In this document: one piece after another, positions 51,456-61,002 of the stretch
Position numbering within the stretch: position 1 is the first letter of the stretch
Layout: every line of letters starts with the position of its first letter
NCBI GenBank assembly: GCA_035297145.1
Contig: DATGZN010000093.1
Location: forward strand, 186,001 to 250,000
Reading direction: 5' to 3'
Length of the DNA stretch: 64,000 bases
DNA from: QHXW01 sp035297145
GTDB lineage: Bacteria; Acidobacteriota; Terriglobia; Bryobacterales; Bryobacteraceae
Notes under the pieces: model-generated
Told to the model about the DNA's origin: nothing
Seen by the model: the letters and a program-made list of their open reading frames with translations, nothing else
Database searches by the model: none
Program-made: the position numbers and the translations under genes

Positions 51456-51680
51456 TCAGTCCCTCTTGCCATAGACGATCTGATCGATCGAACGGCTGGA
51501 GCGGGAATTGCCCGAGTCGACGAGGCCCGCATAGTGGATGCATGGCTTTTCGCCGTCGGCCGCCAATACGTTACGGATCGCGCGGCGTAAGAACTCCGCC
51601 AGCGAGATACCCAGCTTGGCAGCCCGTGATTTGGCCAACTCGTATTCGTGTTGATCCATTCTCGCGTGCGTGCGGATCAT
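51456..51680 (-). CDS. Ribbon-helix-helix protein (orphan antitoxin-like)
   Basis: 74 residues from the ATG at 51680. RHH fold: MIRTHARMDQHEYELAKSRA and AKLGISLAEFLRRAIRNVLA. The tail (CIHYAGLVDSGNSRSSRSID) has no clear toxin-binding motif. No toxin gene is adjacent, since the GntR gene is on the other strand. The start at 51680 is chosen because upstream residues are not part of the fold. Confidence 0.65.
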   Translation of the reverse strand: MIRTHARMDQHEYELAKSRAAKLGISLAEFLRRAIRNVLAADGEKPCIHYAGLVDSGNSRSSRSIDQIVYGKRD

Positions 51681-51805
51681 GCAGTCACTCCAGTTAATCA
51701 TGATACGAGGCCGATCGCGGTTTCGCTTGTGACACCTCAAAAAGTGTAACAACGCGCGATCTCCTCGCTCGCGTTCGGCCCTACACTGCCGCCATGGAGG
51801 TTCAC

Positions 51806-52303
51806 ATGACGAGCAATCTGATAGGTCGAGCGGTTACGGTAACGGTTTGTATGGTAATCGGAATGGGCGCCACTCGGGCGGCAGGCCCGGTCGAGGTTCA
51901 GTGGAACCAGGTCTGCCGCGTCGCTGGCAATCGAGAGCTGTCGATCACCACACAAAGCGGAGAAACGGTTCTCGGTTATTGCACAGCAATCAACGTCAAC
52001 GAAATCTCAATCACCACTAAGGACCAGCGAGTGATCAAGATCGCACGATCGGCTTTGGCCCGGATTCGCGCGGTCCGCCCCATCAACACGAAAGGTCACG
52101 CGCTCGCGTCTTTGGGAAAGGGCATGCACGAAGGGTTGCGGACCGGATTCGGATACCTGTTTTCTCCCGCGGCTCCGTTGGGACTCGTGATGGTCCCCGG
52201 CACCCTCGCTTGGGGCGCGGTCGCGGCCCCTTTCTGCCTCATTGGCGATTTAGCCCATAGGGCTGGAGGCGGCGTAGAGATCGAGGAAATCAACGTGCTG
52301 TGA
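51806..52303 (+). CDS. Exported protein of unknown function
   Basis: 165 residues. GGAGGT directly before the ATG at 51806 decides the start, although an in-frame ATG lies at 51794. Signal peptide (IGRAVTVTVCMVIGMGATRAA). A segment like an Sm/LSm-type or surface-loop beta domain (ELSITTQSGETVLGYCTAINVNEISITTKDQRVIKIARSAL) could bind a ligand or RNA-like surface, but no name can be supported. A Gly/Ala-rich helix follows (MVPGTLAWGAVAAPFCLIGD). Confidence 0.6.
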   Translation: MTSNLIGRAVTVTVCMVIGMGATRAAGPVEVQWNQVCRVAGNRELSITTQSGETVLGYCTAINVNEISITTKDQRVIKIARSALARIRAVRPINTKGHALASLGKGMHEGLRTGFGYLFSPAAPLGLVMVPGTLAWGAVAAPFCLIGDLAHRAGGGVEIEEINVL

Positions 52304-52394
52304 GCCCCCACATGAAATTTCCTTTTCATTAACGCTCGATGAAGCTTCGCAACTGAGGCATGCCCCTCCGCGTTTCTAACCGCAGGAGGGCGCT

Positions 52395-52685
52395 ATGAAA
52401 CGAACGTTTTGGTTAGTGCCGGCGCTGGCCATGTTTTCTGTGGTGGGCTGCGCCGCGCATGGTTATTATGTGGCACCGCCGCCGCCAGCCCCAGTCGTTG
52501 GAGTCGTGGGCTACGCGCCGGGGGCCGGCTATGTTTGGATTGACGGCTTCTGGGATTGGCGCGGGCACTATGTCTGGGTGCCCGGATGTTGGCGACGGCC
52601 GCCTCATCCGCACGCGGTTTGGGTACCCGGCCGCGCCTTTTACGAGCACGGCTGCTACAACTATCGTCGCGGCTATTGGCGCTAA
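52395..52685 (+). CDS. Small exported lipoprotein with YXWxxGxW repeats
   Basis: 96 residues. Signal peptide ending in a possible lipobox (VVGCAAHG), then Pro-rich and Tyr-Trp-rich repeats: YVWIDGFWDWRGHYVWVPG, CWRRPPHPHAVWVPGRAF. It matches the WXXGXW/YXWGXW repeat proteins known from Gram-negative outer membranes, function uncertain. Ribosome site CAGGAGG is strong. Confidence 0.8.
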   Translation: MKRTFWLVPALAMFSVVGCAAHGYYVAPPPPAPVVGVVGYAPGAGYVWIDGFWDWRGHYVWVPGCWRRPPHPHAVWVPGRAFYEHGCYNYRRGYWR

Positions 52686-52745
52686 GCCGGGACAGGCGGG
52701 CGCAGCGGTTCAGCGGGGGATGACTGTTCCAGCGAAAATAGCTGA

Positions 52746-53168
52746 ATGGATCATCGCCAGGCCGGACGATACTGGGAACGCAATGCGCTCGCCTGGACCC
52801 GCCTCGCACGCCAGGGCTGGGATGTCTATCGCGATGCCGTCAACACGCCCGCTTTTCTCGATTTACTTCCTGACGTGACGGGAAAGCGCGGCTTGGATGT
52901 CGGTTGCGGAGAAGGGCATAACACGCGCCTGGTCTCGCAACGTGGCGCCCGGATGTTCGCGATAGACGTGGCCCCAACCTTCGTCCGCTTCGCCGCGGAG
53001 CAAGCGCAGTCACACGGCATCCAGTATGCGGTCGCTAGCGCCGTGGATCTCCCCTTCGCCGACGGATCGTTCGACTTCGCCACGGCGACCACCGCGCGGC
53101 GTGTGCCCGCCGTCGAGGATACTCGTGTGGTGGCCTATTTTCTGCACATCCGTTGTCGCAAGATATGA
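52746..53168 (+). pseudogene. Truncated SAM-dependent methyltransferase
   Basis: 140 residues where about 250 are expected. N-terminal SAM-binding motif LDVGCGEGHNTRL (residues 50-62), acidic residue in FAIDVAPTF and motif YAVASAVDLPFADGSFDFATA are normal. At about residue 115 (53088) the sequence leaves the family: TTARRVPAVEDTRVVAYFLHIRC and then a stop. The C-terminal half, with the substrate part, is missing, so there is a deletion or a replaced end. No frame downstream restores it. Confidence 0.65.
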
Positions 53169-53335
53169 CACATCGGTCTGACGCCTGCCGGTCTGCGTTT
53201 GTGCACCTTTGCCGAACCGCAACCAAAAGGAGCGGTGCCAAAGCTCGCCAGAGACTGAGCCACGACCAAAGGGAGCCGTTGCGTCATGCTAACGAATTCA
53301 CTGCGACAGGCCGCTCGTGGCGGTGGGAGCCCATC

Positions 53336-54790
53336 ATGCGCAGAATCCTATCGTGCCTTTTCTTCGTTGCGAGCTTAAGGGCTGCACAACAGCCGTTATT
53401 CCGCACGCTCGATCTCGACGTGGGCGTGACAGAGCAAGTCACGCTCTCGGACGGCAAGACCGCGACTGTGAAGCTGCTCTCGACGAGTGAGACGCGCGAC
53501 CGCGTGCGTTCCGCCATCCGGGATGCTCGCGTGGAAGTGGAGATCAACGGCGCACATACGACTCTGTCCTGCGGAAATTATCGTCTTCCGGTGAGCATAG
53601 CCGCCGTGCAAGTAGACTGTGAAATCACCAAAGCGTACTATCGTGACAGCAAGTCCGATTTCTGGGCGCTGGCGAAAGACGCTCGGCTGCGCCTGTGGCC
53701 CGCGGGATCGCCCTACATGCCGGCAGGCTCGTTCGTCTATCCAGTGCGTCAGCGCTGGTTCGCGTCGCGGACGCAAATGTCGAACGAACCGACGTACGTG
53801 GATGGCGACGAGAGAATGGGCGCACGTCCGATTTACTATCACTCGGGCCTCGATATCGGCGGGGCCGAGGGGATGGTGGATGTTCTAGCGGCAACCGGCG
53901 GTCTCGTGGTGGGAGTCGGCAGAACGGTGCTGGCGAGCGAAAAAGAGAGTGCCAATCTCGACCACCAGTTCAACGACACCATCTGGGTGCTCGACCAGCG
54001 TGGCTGGTACCATCGCTACACACATTTGTACTCGTTCGATCCGTCAGTGAAGTTGGGCGGACGCGTGGAGATGGGGCAGAAAATCGGCACGCTGGGAAAA
54101 GAGGGCGGGAGCGGTGGCTGGTCGCACCTGCACTACGAGATTCTCAGCAAGCAGGCGTCCGGCCGATTGGGAACTCTCGAAGGCTATGCGTTTTTGTGGG
54201 AGGCCTACCAGAGGCAGTATCAGCCGCGCCTGATTGCCGTCGCACGGCCTCACCAGGCTGCTCTTGTAGGCGAGAAAGTAATGCTGGATGGCTCGCGATC
54301 CCATAGTGACTCACGCATTGTCCGCTATGAATGGACCTTCTGCGATGGCACAACGGCATCGGGCGCGAGTGTCGCGCGTACTTATTCCAAGCCTGGCACG
54401 TATAGCGAGATGCTCAAGATCACCGATGACCGCGGCCGCACGGTTTCCGATTTCGAGACCGTCACCGTAGCCGATCCGCAACATCCGGAACAGACACCGC
54501 CGTCTATTCAGGCGGCATACTGGCCGACCATGGGTATCGCTCCAGGAGCATCCGTGATCTTCAAAGTTCGAACATTCGGCACGACCGATGGGGAGGAGGC
54601 GTGGGACTTCGGTGACGGCTCGACTGCCCGTACGAAGTCAGATGGGAATGTAGCGCCTCTGGCCAAAGACGGATTCGCCGTTACCACGCATACCTTCCAA
54701 AGGCCAGGAGACTACATCGTGCGCGTCGAGCGCGCCAATCGGTCAGGCCAGAAGGCTATCACGCATCTCATTGTGCGAGTGGGTGAGTAG
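53336..54790 (+). CDS. Exported M23 metallopeptidase with C-terminal PKD domain
   Basis: 484 residues from the ATG at 53336. Signal peptide (MRRILSCLFFVASLRAA), a beta N-terminal region, then LytM-type M23 with HSGLD (His169, Asp173) and SHLHYE (His264, His266), the zinc ligands. PKD domain at about 295-380 (MLDGSRSHSDSRIVRYEWTF, GTYSEMLKITDDRGRTVSDF) and another PKD-like unit to the end (GEEAWDFGDGST, GDYIVRVERANRSG). Probably cuts cell-wall peptide or extracellular protein; the PKD units bind surface or polymer. Confidence 0.87.
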   Translation: MRRILSCLFFVASLRAAQQPLFRTLDLDVGVTEQVTLSDGKTATVKLLSTSETRDRVRSAIRDARVEVEINGAHTTLSCGNYRLPVSIAAVQVDCEITKAYYRDSKSDFWALAKDARLRLWPAGSPYMPAGSFVYPVRQRWFASRTQMSNEPTYVDGDERMGARPIYYHSGLDIGGAEGMVDVLAATGGLVVGVGRTVLASEKESANLDHQFNDTIWVLDQRGWYHRYTHLYSFDPSVKLGGRVEMGQKIGTLGKEGGSGGWSHLHYEILSKQASGRLGTLEGYAFLWEAYQRQYQPRLIAVARPHQAALVGEKVMLDGSRSHSDSRIVRYEWTFCDGTTASGASVARTYSKPGTYSEMLKITDDRGRTVSDFETVTVADPQHPEQTPPSIQAAYWPTMGIAPGASVIFKVRTFGTTDGEEAWDFGDGSTARTKSDGNVAPLAKDGFAVTTHTFQRPGDYIVRVERANRSGQKAITHLIVRVGE

Positions 54791-54795
54791 ATCGT

Positions 54796-55992
54796 TTAAT
54801 TCGGCACTTCGGGGTCTGGCCGCTCCTGGTGCGCCGGTTCCACGCGCATCTCCTTGTAAACCTCGCGCAGTTGTTGCTTCATATCTTTGAGTTTCTGAAA
54901 TTCGGCCAGCTCACGCCGCGCGTCGTCAGCGCGCCCGAGTCTCCGGTAGATCGCGGCGAGATGGTACCGCGTCACCACGTTGAATGGATCCAGCTGCGCC
55001 GAATGCTCCAGCAGAGGCTGCGCTTTCCCCGGCTCATTCATGGCGATCAGCGTCTTGGCCAGGCCGAGATCCGCATCGGCATCTTCGGGCTGTAACTGCA
55101 AAGCACGCGAATAATGCGCATAGGCGTCTTTGAGATCCGAGTGGCGGGCAGCAATATCTCCCAGCCTGCGTTCCGCTCTCTCGTCGAATGGATTCGCCGC
55201 CAAAGCCGCCTTGTACTCCTGCTCCGCCTCATCCTGGTCAGCGCGATTTGCGGAATTGGTCAACATCTCCGCCAGCTCAAAGCGAAGGCCGGGACGCTGC
55301 GGGTCAGTCTTCACCGCTTGCCGGAATTGCGCGATCGCCCCTTGCGTATCACCTTGGCGCGCCATCTCGTGGGCCATGAGCTGATGCATGCGCGCTGATT
55401 TCGGAGCCAGCATCCCCACGCTGAGCATGCTCTCGTCGGCCAGCTCCCCATAGATTTGATGGGACGTGTACAGGATCTCTATATTGGTAGGCTCCAGCCG
55501 CTTCAGTTCGCTCACAATAGCCGCGGCTTTCTCCAATTCGTTCGATCCGTAGTAAAGCTCGATCAGCTCCATGCCGGTCTCGACGCGCAGCTTCTCCTCC
55601 CGCAGTTGCGGAAACGCGTGGTCGAGATCGGTGCGCGCGCTCAGCGTGTCGCCGGTCCGTTTCTCCGCCATGCCCAGCAGAGCTTGGATTTTCCATAACG
55701 CCGGCCGCAATTGCAGGGCGCGGCGAAGCTCGGGAATGGCCTTCGTGTAATCGCCCTGGAAAAACCGGACGACACCCAAATTGCCGCGCGCGTCGGCGTT
55801 GTCGGCGTTGAGCGCCAGGATCGCTTCGTATTCGCGCGCCGCGAGATCGGGTTGATTATTCTTCAGAAAGTCCTGGGCGCGCCGCGCGTGCGATTCAACC
55901 GGCTCTTGTTGGCTGGGATTCGATTGAGAGATTAAAGGAGCAATACTGAAGGATACGCCGATAGCGGCGTAAAGAAGTGCTCTGACTGCCAT
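54796..55992 (-). CDS. Exported TPR protein
   Basis: 398 residues. Signal peptide (ALLYAAIGVSFSIAPLISQS), then TPR units: AREYEAILALNADNADARGN, LGVVRFFQGDYTKAIPELRR, MAHEMARQGDTQGAIAQFRQ and DAYAHYSRALQLQPEDADAD with others, and a Lys/Arg/Gln-rich end. Protein-interaction scaffold; no partner named. Convergent with the M23-PKD gene (5 bp) and downstream of the TonB receptor on the same strand. Confidence 0.88.
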   Translation of the reverse strand: MAVRALLYAAIGVSFSIAPLISQSNPSQQEPVESHARRAQDFLKNNQPDLAAREYEAILALNADNADARGNLGVVRFFQGDYTKAIPELRRALQLRPALWKIQALLGMAEKRTGDTLSARTDLDHAFPQLREEKLRVETGMELIELYYGSNELEKAAAIVSELKRLEPTNIEILYTSHQIYGELADESMLSVGMLAPKSARMHQLMAHEMARQGDTQGAIAQFRQAVKTDPQRPGLRFELAEMLTNSANRADQDEAEQEYKAALAANPFDERAERRLGDIAARHSDLKDAYAHYSRALQLQPEDADADLGLAKTLIAMNEPGKAQPLLEHSAQLDPFNVVTRYHLAAIYRRLGRADDARRELAEFQKLKDMKQQLREVYKEMRVEPAHQERPDPEVPN

Positions 55993-56033
55993 GTCCGTAG
56001 GCTATCGCGAATGCGCATTCGAGCGCGCGGGAC

Positions 56034-56061
56034 CCAAGGACGGCCTTGCGGCCGCCCTTGG
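56034..56061 (-). terminator. Hairpin between TonB receptor and TPR gene
   Basis: CCAAGG pairs with CCTTGG and CGGCC with GGCCG, one mismatch between them, loop TTGC. It lies 18 bp past the receptor stop in the 86-bp gap. There is no clear T-tract after it, so it may terminate, attenuate or stabilise. Confidence 0.45.
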
Positions 56062-56078
56062 AGAGCGCTACTTAGCGA

Positions 56079-59000
56079 TTAGAAGGAGAATCGGGCGCCC
56101 AACTGGATGGTCCGTTGCCCGAATTGAGAGTTCGTCGAGTTGTAGTTGCCGGTGGTCCCGGTGATGACACCGGCCCCACCCCCCCCGAGACCGGTGCCCG
56201 GCAGGTCGAAGTTTGGATGATTCAGACCGTTCAAAGCGTCGATGCGGATCTGTAGATTCGCGGTCTCGCGCCATAGCGGGAAGCGGAAGTTCTTGCCGAG
56301 CGAGAAATCGACATCTTGGATTCCTGGCCCCTGGAGGATGTTCCGGCCCGCGGTGCCGAAGTGGCCCGGCGTCGGAACGGCCCACGCGGGATTCGTGCAA
56401 CCGTTCGGGAAAGTCGCTCCGCCTTGCAAAATGATACAGGTGTTGAACCAGTTGTTGATCGACTGGTTGGAGACATGCGGATTGCCGATCAGATCGGGAT
56501 ACCAGTTACCCGAAAGAGCTCCACTATTGTTGTTTGTGCCAACCGTCGGTGTAAAGGGCAAGCCGGATTCCAACACGAAGGTGGTGCCGATCTGCCAGCC
56601 GCCGAGAACCGCGTCTGCGACCGCGTTGCTGTTCAGATACGTGCGTCCTTTCCCGAAAGGAAGGTCGTATATCAGGCTTCCCTTGAACATGTGGGGTATA
56701 TCAAAATTCGACAGCCCATAGTTGAGGGCCGGGTTGTACGCGCTCTGCCACAGTTGCCCACCATCGCGGCTGCCCCAACCGGAGGAATCCTGATCGGTCA
56801 GCATTTTCGACCAGGTATAGTTGAAGCTGAATTGGAGCCCACGTGTGTAGCGCTTGGTGACCGAAAGTTGCAGCGCATCGTAATTGGAGATCCCGTTGTA
56901 GGCGTTTCCACCGATTGTCGAGAACTGCGGAAATGGACGCAGATTCTGTGCATTACCCGAGTTCGCAACGCTCTGCATCAGTAGATTGCCCGGCACCTGG
57001 TTCGGATCGTTCGGGAAGGACAAATTGGTTCCATGGTTTCCCACGTAGGCTCCTTGAGCCATAAAGCCGTTTCCGAATTGGTGCTCGATACTGAATGACC
57101 ACTGATAGGTCCTCAGGATCGGAGTGTTCCGCGGATAGTAACTTGGCCCTTGTCCGTTAAACGACGAGGGCGAGGTGTTCGGACCTACATAGTTGAGGCT
57201 GCCATAGTTGGCCTGCGACAAAACGAAGACCGGGTGAATCTGGTCGGTTGAGCTCAAGCTGCCGTGGCTATTGGTGCCCAAGCCCTCGGCCCCGCCAGCA
57301 TAGGTGTCCAGGCTCCATGGGCCGTCATAGATACCGAACCCTCCGCGCACCACCCAGTTGCTCCTGGGCGACCATGCGAATCCGAGACGGGGGAGGAAAA
57401 TGTTGTACAGATTATTTTCCAGGTTCGTTCGCCCGTCCTGGCCTCCAAACCACATCGCGCCCAGAGTCTTGGTAGCGGGATTCATGAGAGTCGGATCGAA
57501 ATCGCCGATGCGATTCTCGCCCTCGTGCCATCCCTGCTGGATCTGATACCGCAGACCAAGATTCAGGGTCAGGGTCGGTGTGATCTTGTAGTCATCCTGA
57601 ACAAAGAACTGCGGCACCTTCTCCCGGAAACCAACGATGGGCGTGTTGCTGGCGTTCCAGCCCGCCGTCTGACCCAATAGAAAGTCCGCGTAATCCAAAC
57701 CGCCACTTCCGTTGGGAGCCTGTTGGGTAAAGGCGCCCGTGAACTGGAAAGTGGCGGCGTTGATGTTGCCCCACGGCGTCGAGTTGTCCTGATAGGCCAG
57801 AATTTCGCCGCCAAACTTCAGAATATGCCGGCCCTTGATCAGCGTCACAACGTCCGCGGTATCGATGCCATTTTCGACATACTCGGCGTTGGTCGCCGGA
57901 CCGATCCAAGCCGTCCCCGTAGATCCGTAGAACTGTAAGCTCGGAGGCAGATTGGCTTCCGGATACGTCCAGCCCAGTTTTTGCGGGTAGTTCTGGTTGA
58001 TGCTCGTGGGGACGAACCAATTGCCCTGACGAGTGAATCCCACGCGGAATTCGTTCACCAGGTTCGCGGAGAGGGAGTAAACGTCTGAAACTTGAGTATT
58101 GTAGCGATCCACGTCTCCAACCTGGTTCCCGATCGGCACCGCCGACGGATACTGAGCTGGATTGTCGCTCTGGGTGATCGAAAACGTAAGCCGATTTTTG
58201 TCCGACAGGTTATAGTCCAACCGGCCAAACCACTTGAGGAACGGCGCGTGATTCTCGATGGTCCCCGCCCAGTTGTTCGTTAGACCGCCCTGGTTCGGGT
58301 TGGGAAACAAGTTCTGGAACTGAAGCGCCAGCGGGTCCAGCCTCGACGTCGGGATCTGATTGCCCGCGAAGGGGATACGCGTACCATTCGCGCCCTGCCC
58401 CAGTGTGTTGGGATCGTAAATGATCGTGCTGAAATCGGAGAAGTTCCCGGCGCGCATGTTGGCCGTCGGGAAAGTTTGGATCGAGGCGTAAGACGAATTG
58501 TTGATCGTCTTGTCTACGTTGAAGAAAAAGAAGAACTTGTTCTTGATAATCGGTCCGCCGACGCTGCCGCCGAAGTTGTCAAAACGCTCGAACGGCACGG
58601 TAGCGGAAAAGAAATTCCGGGCGTTTAGGGCATCGTTCTGGAAATACTCGTAGACCGAACCGTGCCACTGATTGCCGCCTCCCTTGCTGATCTGGTTGAA
58701 GACCGCGCCGCCGACCCCGTACTGGGCTGAAAAAGTCGACGTATTCATCTGCACCTCGGCTACATCCTCGAACACCATCTGGTCGAAGTTCGCACTATGA
58801 GGCAGCATGACGTTGGCGCCGTCCGCCAGGAAGTTGTTGTAGTAGGGCAGGTTGCCGTTCACGGAAACGCCCGTGCCCGAGCCCGCCGCACCTGGCAGCA
58901 GCTTGGTGAAGTTCGCCCAGCTCTGGTTGACGTTCGGCAGCACCTGCATGGTCTGAGCGTCCAGGGTCGTGGACTGCTCGCCGTTTTCCGTCTGGAGCAA

Positions 59001-59390
59001 TGGGGCCTCGGCCGTGACCTGGATCTCGGTCTGGGTTGCGCCAACGGTAAGTTGGCCATCAACCGTAGCGGTCCCCACCGTCAAGTCGATTCCGCTGCGC
59101 ACGAGCTTCTCAAAGCCCTGCTTGGCAAACGTGATTTGATAGTGGCCGGGTAGGACTGAGACCGCGTCGTAAATGCCAGCGGCATTCGTCGATAGTACTT
59201 TGGATACGCCCGTATCGGTATTTACAATTGTGACGCTCACGTCCGGGACTGCGGCGCCCGAAGGGTCCGTGATGGTGCCACGGATCTCTACCGAGTTCGT
59301 ATTTTGTCCAAAACCAACTGCGCTGATTAGAACCAACGAAAAAATCAGCGCGACCGCGCGTAGACCGATGGAATGCAGGCTAACTTTCAT
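56079..59390 (-). CDS. TonB-dependent receptor with carboxypeptidase-regulatory N-terminal domain
   Basis: 1,103 residues. Outer-membrane import or export receptor of the acidobacterial Oar-like class. Signal peptide (LHSIGLRAVALIFSLVLISAVGFG), a regulatory Ig-like domain (EIRGTITDPSGAAVPDVSVTIVNTDTG, GIYDAVSVLPGHYQITFAKQGFEK), a plug (QTEIQVTAEAPLLQTENGEQ), and a large beta barrel ending in a terminal Phe (RTIQLGARFSF), the usual barrel signal. No TonB box is evident. Probably binds sugar polymers or siderophores; the ligand is unknown. Ribosome site GAGAGGAG precedes the ATG by about 10 nt. Confidence 0.93.
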   Translation of the reverse strand: MKVSLHSIGLRAVALIFSLVLISAVGFGQNTNSVEIRGTITDPSGAAVPDVSVTIVNTDTGVSKVLSTNAAGIYDAVSVLPGHYQITFAKQGFEKLVRSGIDLTVGTATVDGQLTVGATQTEIQVTAEAPLLQTENGEQSTTLDAQTMQVLPNVNQSWANFTKLLPGAAGSGTGVSVNGNLPYYNNFLADGANVMLPHSANFDQMVFEDVAEVQMNTSTFSAQYGVGGAVFNQISKGGGNQWHGSVYEYFQNDALNARNFFSATVPFERFDNFGGSVGGPIIKNKFFFFFNVDKTINNSSYASIQTFPTANMRAGNFSDFSTIIYDPNTLGQGANGTRIPFAGNQIPTSRLDPLALQFQNLFPNPNQGGLTNNWAGTIENHAPFLKWFGRLDYNLSDKNRLTFSITQSDNPAQYPSAVPIGNQVGDVDRYNTQVSDVYSLSANLVNEFRVGFTRQGNWFVPTSINQNYPQKLGWTYPEANLPPSLQFYGSTGTAWIGPATNAEYVENGIDTADVVTLIKGRHILKFGGEILAYQDNSTPWGNINAATFQFTGAFTQQAPNGSGGLDYADFLLGQTAGWNASNTPIVGFREKVPQFFVQDDYKITPTLTLNLGLRYQIQQGWHEGENRIGDFDPTLMNPATKTLGAMWFGGQDGRTNLENNLYNIFLPRLGFAWSPRSNWVVRGGFGIYDGPWSLDTYAGGAEGLGTNSHGSLSSTDQIHPVFVLSQANYGSLNYVGPNTSPSSFNGQGPSYYPRNTPILRTYQWSFSIEHQFGNGFMAQGAYVGNHGTNLSFPNDPNQVPGNLLMQSVANSGNAQNLRPFPQFSTIGGNAYNGISNYDALQLSVTKRYTRGLQFSFNYTWSKMLTDQDSSGWGSRDGGQLWQSAYNPALNYGLSNFDIPHMFKGSLIYDLPFGKGRTYLNSNAVADAVLGGWQIGTTFVLESGLPFTPTVGTNNNSGALSGNWYPDLIGNPHVSNQSINNWFNTCIILQGGATFPNGCTNPAWAVPTPGHFGTAGRNILQGPGIQDVDFSLGKNFRFPLWRETANLQIRIDALNGLNHPNFDLPGTGLGGGGAGVITGTTGNYNSTNSQFGQRTIQLGARFSF

Positions 59391-59480
59391 TTTTTGAGAC
59401 TCCTCTCCTTCGACAAAGAAGCAACCTCCAAGGCAGCACCCCGGCCGACTTGGGAATTGAGACCCGAGACGTAACGAATG

Positions 59481-59544
59481 TAACGCTACGTTAAAGCGAA
59501 TGACTTATCGCCTTATAGTACGGAGCTACTAGATTGGCAAACAA
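59481..59544 (-). promoter_or_regulatory. Candidate promoter and operator of the TonB receptor gene
   Basis: On the minus strand TTGTTT (59539-59544) and TACTAT (59515-59520) are 18 bp apart and would serve as -35/-10. Downstream, TAACGCTACGTTA (59481-59493) is a dyad with 5-bp arms, and a GTAACG direct repeat (59471-59485) overlaps it. Together they suggest a repressor site in the leader. The divergent regulator-like gene begins 179 bp away. The rest of the gap to 59722 holds nothing else I recognise. Confidence 0.35.
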
Positions 59545-59722
59545 GATCTGTACGGTAGCAAATCGCCAGAGGTTTGGAACTGCTTTGAACTTAGCTATTT
59601 CCAGAGCGTTACCGCAGTTGACCTGTGTAGATGTATCAAACGTATAGTTCGTCGGCTAACCGCTTGAAAGAAGGTGTTACAATCACATCCAGGCGAGTTT
59701 CTTGCGCCCCACACCCGCAACC

Positions 59723-60982
59723 ATGGAATCGTTGCGATCCTCCGGATCCCGGCACGTCTCGTTCAGCGAATCGGAGCGAGATGCGATACGCATGCAATTG
59801 GAGCGGATGCTGGCGAATCCACTATTTAAGAATAGTAAACGCTACCCTAACCTTCTGCGGTACATCGTGGAGCAAACTCTCGAGGGACAGAAGGAGGAAC
59901 TGAGAGAGCGCACGCTTGGGGTGGAGGTGTTTGGCCGCGAACCGAACTACGATACCAATGCCGATCCTGTCGTCCGGGCGACGGCGGGCGAGATTCGCAA
60001 GCGAATCGCCCAGTATTATCACGAGCATGGGCACGAAGGCGAGATCCGAATCGACTTATCACCGGGATCATACGTTCCGGTATTCGAGACACACGCACCG
60101 GTATTGACGCCGGCAACAATCCCTCGAGCGCCGCTGGTTCCGCTTTCGGCCCCACGCAACAGCCACTATCTTCCCTATGTGATAGGAGCAGCCGCGGTCC
60201 TAGTTATCGCGACAGCCTTGGTGTGGATCCGGCCGTGGGTGCCACGATCCGCACTCGATCGCTTCTGGGCGCCAGTTCTCGATTCTGACAGCACGGTGCT
60301 GTTGTGTGTCGGGCAGCGCCAATTCCTTGGGTCTTCGCCGGAGACGGCGCAGCAGTCAGGCGCAGACCTCCCGAGGGCCACCGACCGAGAATTGGGTTCT
60401 CCCGCGACCATCACACTTTTCAAGCTTTACTACCTGGGAAGTCAGAACGTGGCGTTTCCCGACGTTACGACGCTTGCCCGGCTAACGGGTCTGCTTGCAG
60501 CCAAGGGGAAGAACTACCGGGTGCGTGGCGAGAGCTCGACCAGCTTCGCGGATTTGCGGGACGGTCCCGTAGTTCTGGTGGGCGCGCTCAACAACGATTG
60601 GACCATGCGGCTGATGGGTGCGATGCGTTTCAGTTTCGAGAGAGAAAACGACATCTTCTGGATCAAGGATCAACGCAATCCATCGACACGGAATCGGGGA
60701 GTGAACTACTCGACGCCATACCTGCAATTGACCGAAGACTACGCCATCATCACGCGAGTACTGGAGCCTATGACCGAGCGCATGGTGGTGGTGGCTGGAG
60801 GGCTGACAGGTTACGGGACAACGGCCGCGGGCGAGTTCCTGACAGATCCGGATTATCTGCAGGCAGTGGCAAAGCAATTGCCCAAGAACTGGGAACACAA
60901 GAACATTCAACTGGTGATCGACACCAAAGTGATCAACGGCAATTCGGGCCCGCCGAGAGTCGTAGACCAATACACCTGGTGA
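59723..60982 (+). CDS. Membrane protein with acidobacterial N-terminal regulatory domain
   Basis: 419 residues from the ATG at 59723. N-terminal cytoplasmic domain (about 14-120: RMLANPLFKNSKRYPNLLRY, EELRERTLGVEVFGREPNYD, DPVVRATAGEIRKRIAQYYH, IRIDLSPGSYVPVF) is a common N-terminal module in Solibacter-type and alphaproteobacterial proteins and resembles signalling or DNA-binding heads. A membrane helix follows (150-170, YVIGAAAVLVIATALVWI), then a large extracytoplasmic part. Divergent from the TonB receptor, it may control or sense for it, but that is inference. Confidence 0.6.
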   Translation: MESLRSSGSRHVSFSESERDAIRMQLERMLANPLFKNSKRYPNLLRYIVEQTLEGQKEELRERTLGVEVFGREPNYDTNADPVVRATAGEIRKRIAQYYHEHGHEGEIRIDLSPGSYVPVFETHAPVLTPATIPRAPLVPLSAPRNSHYLPYVIGAAAVLVIATALVWIRPWVPRSALDRFWAPVLDSDSTVLLCVGQRQFLGSSPETAQQSGADLPRATDRELGSPATITLFKLYYLGSQNVAFPDVTTLARLTGLLAAKGKNYRVRGESSTSFADLRDGPVVLVGALNNDWTMRLMGAMRFSFERENDIFWIKDQRNPSTRNRGVNYSTPYLQLTEDYAIITRVLEPMTERMVVVAGGLTGYGTTAAGEFLTDPDYLQAVAKQLPKNWEHKNIQLVIDTKVINGNSGPPRVVDQYTW

Positions 60983-61002
60983 AGCTTCAGCGCGGCCGCG
61001 AA

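Noticed and set aside
52312..52329. Weak dyad ATGAAA/TTTCAT as a terminator
   Set aside because: Only 6 A/T-rich pairs and no GC stem; too weak to call.
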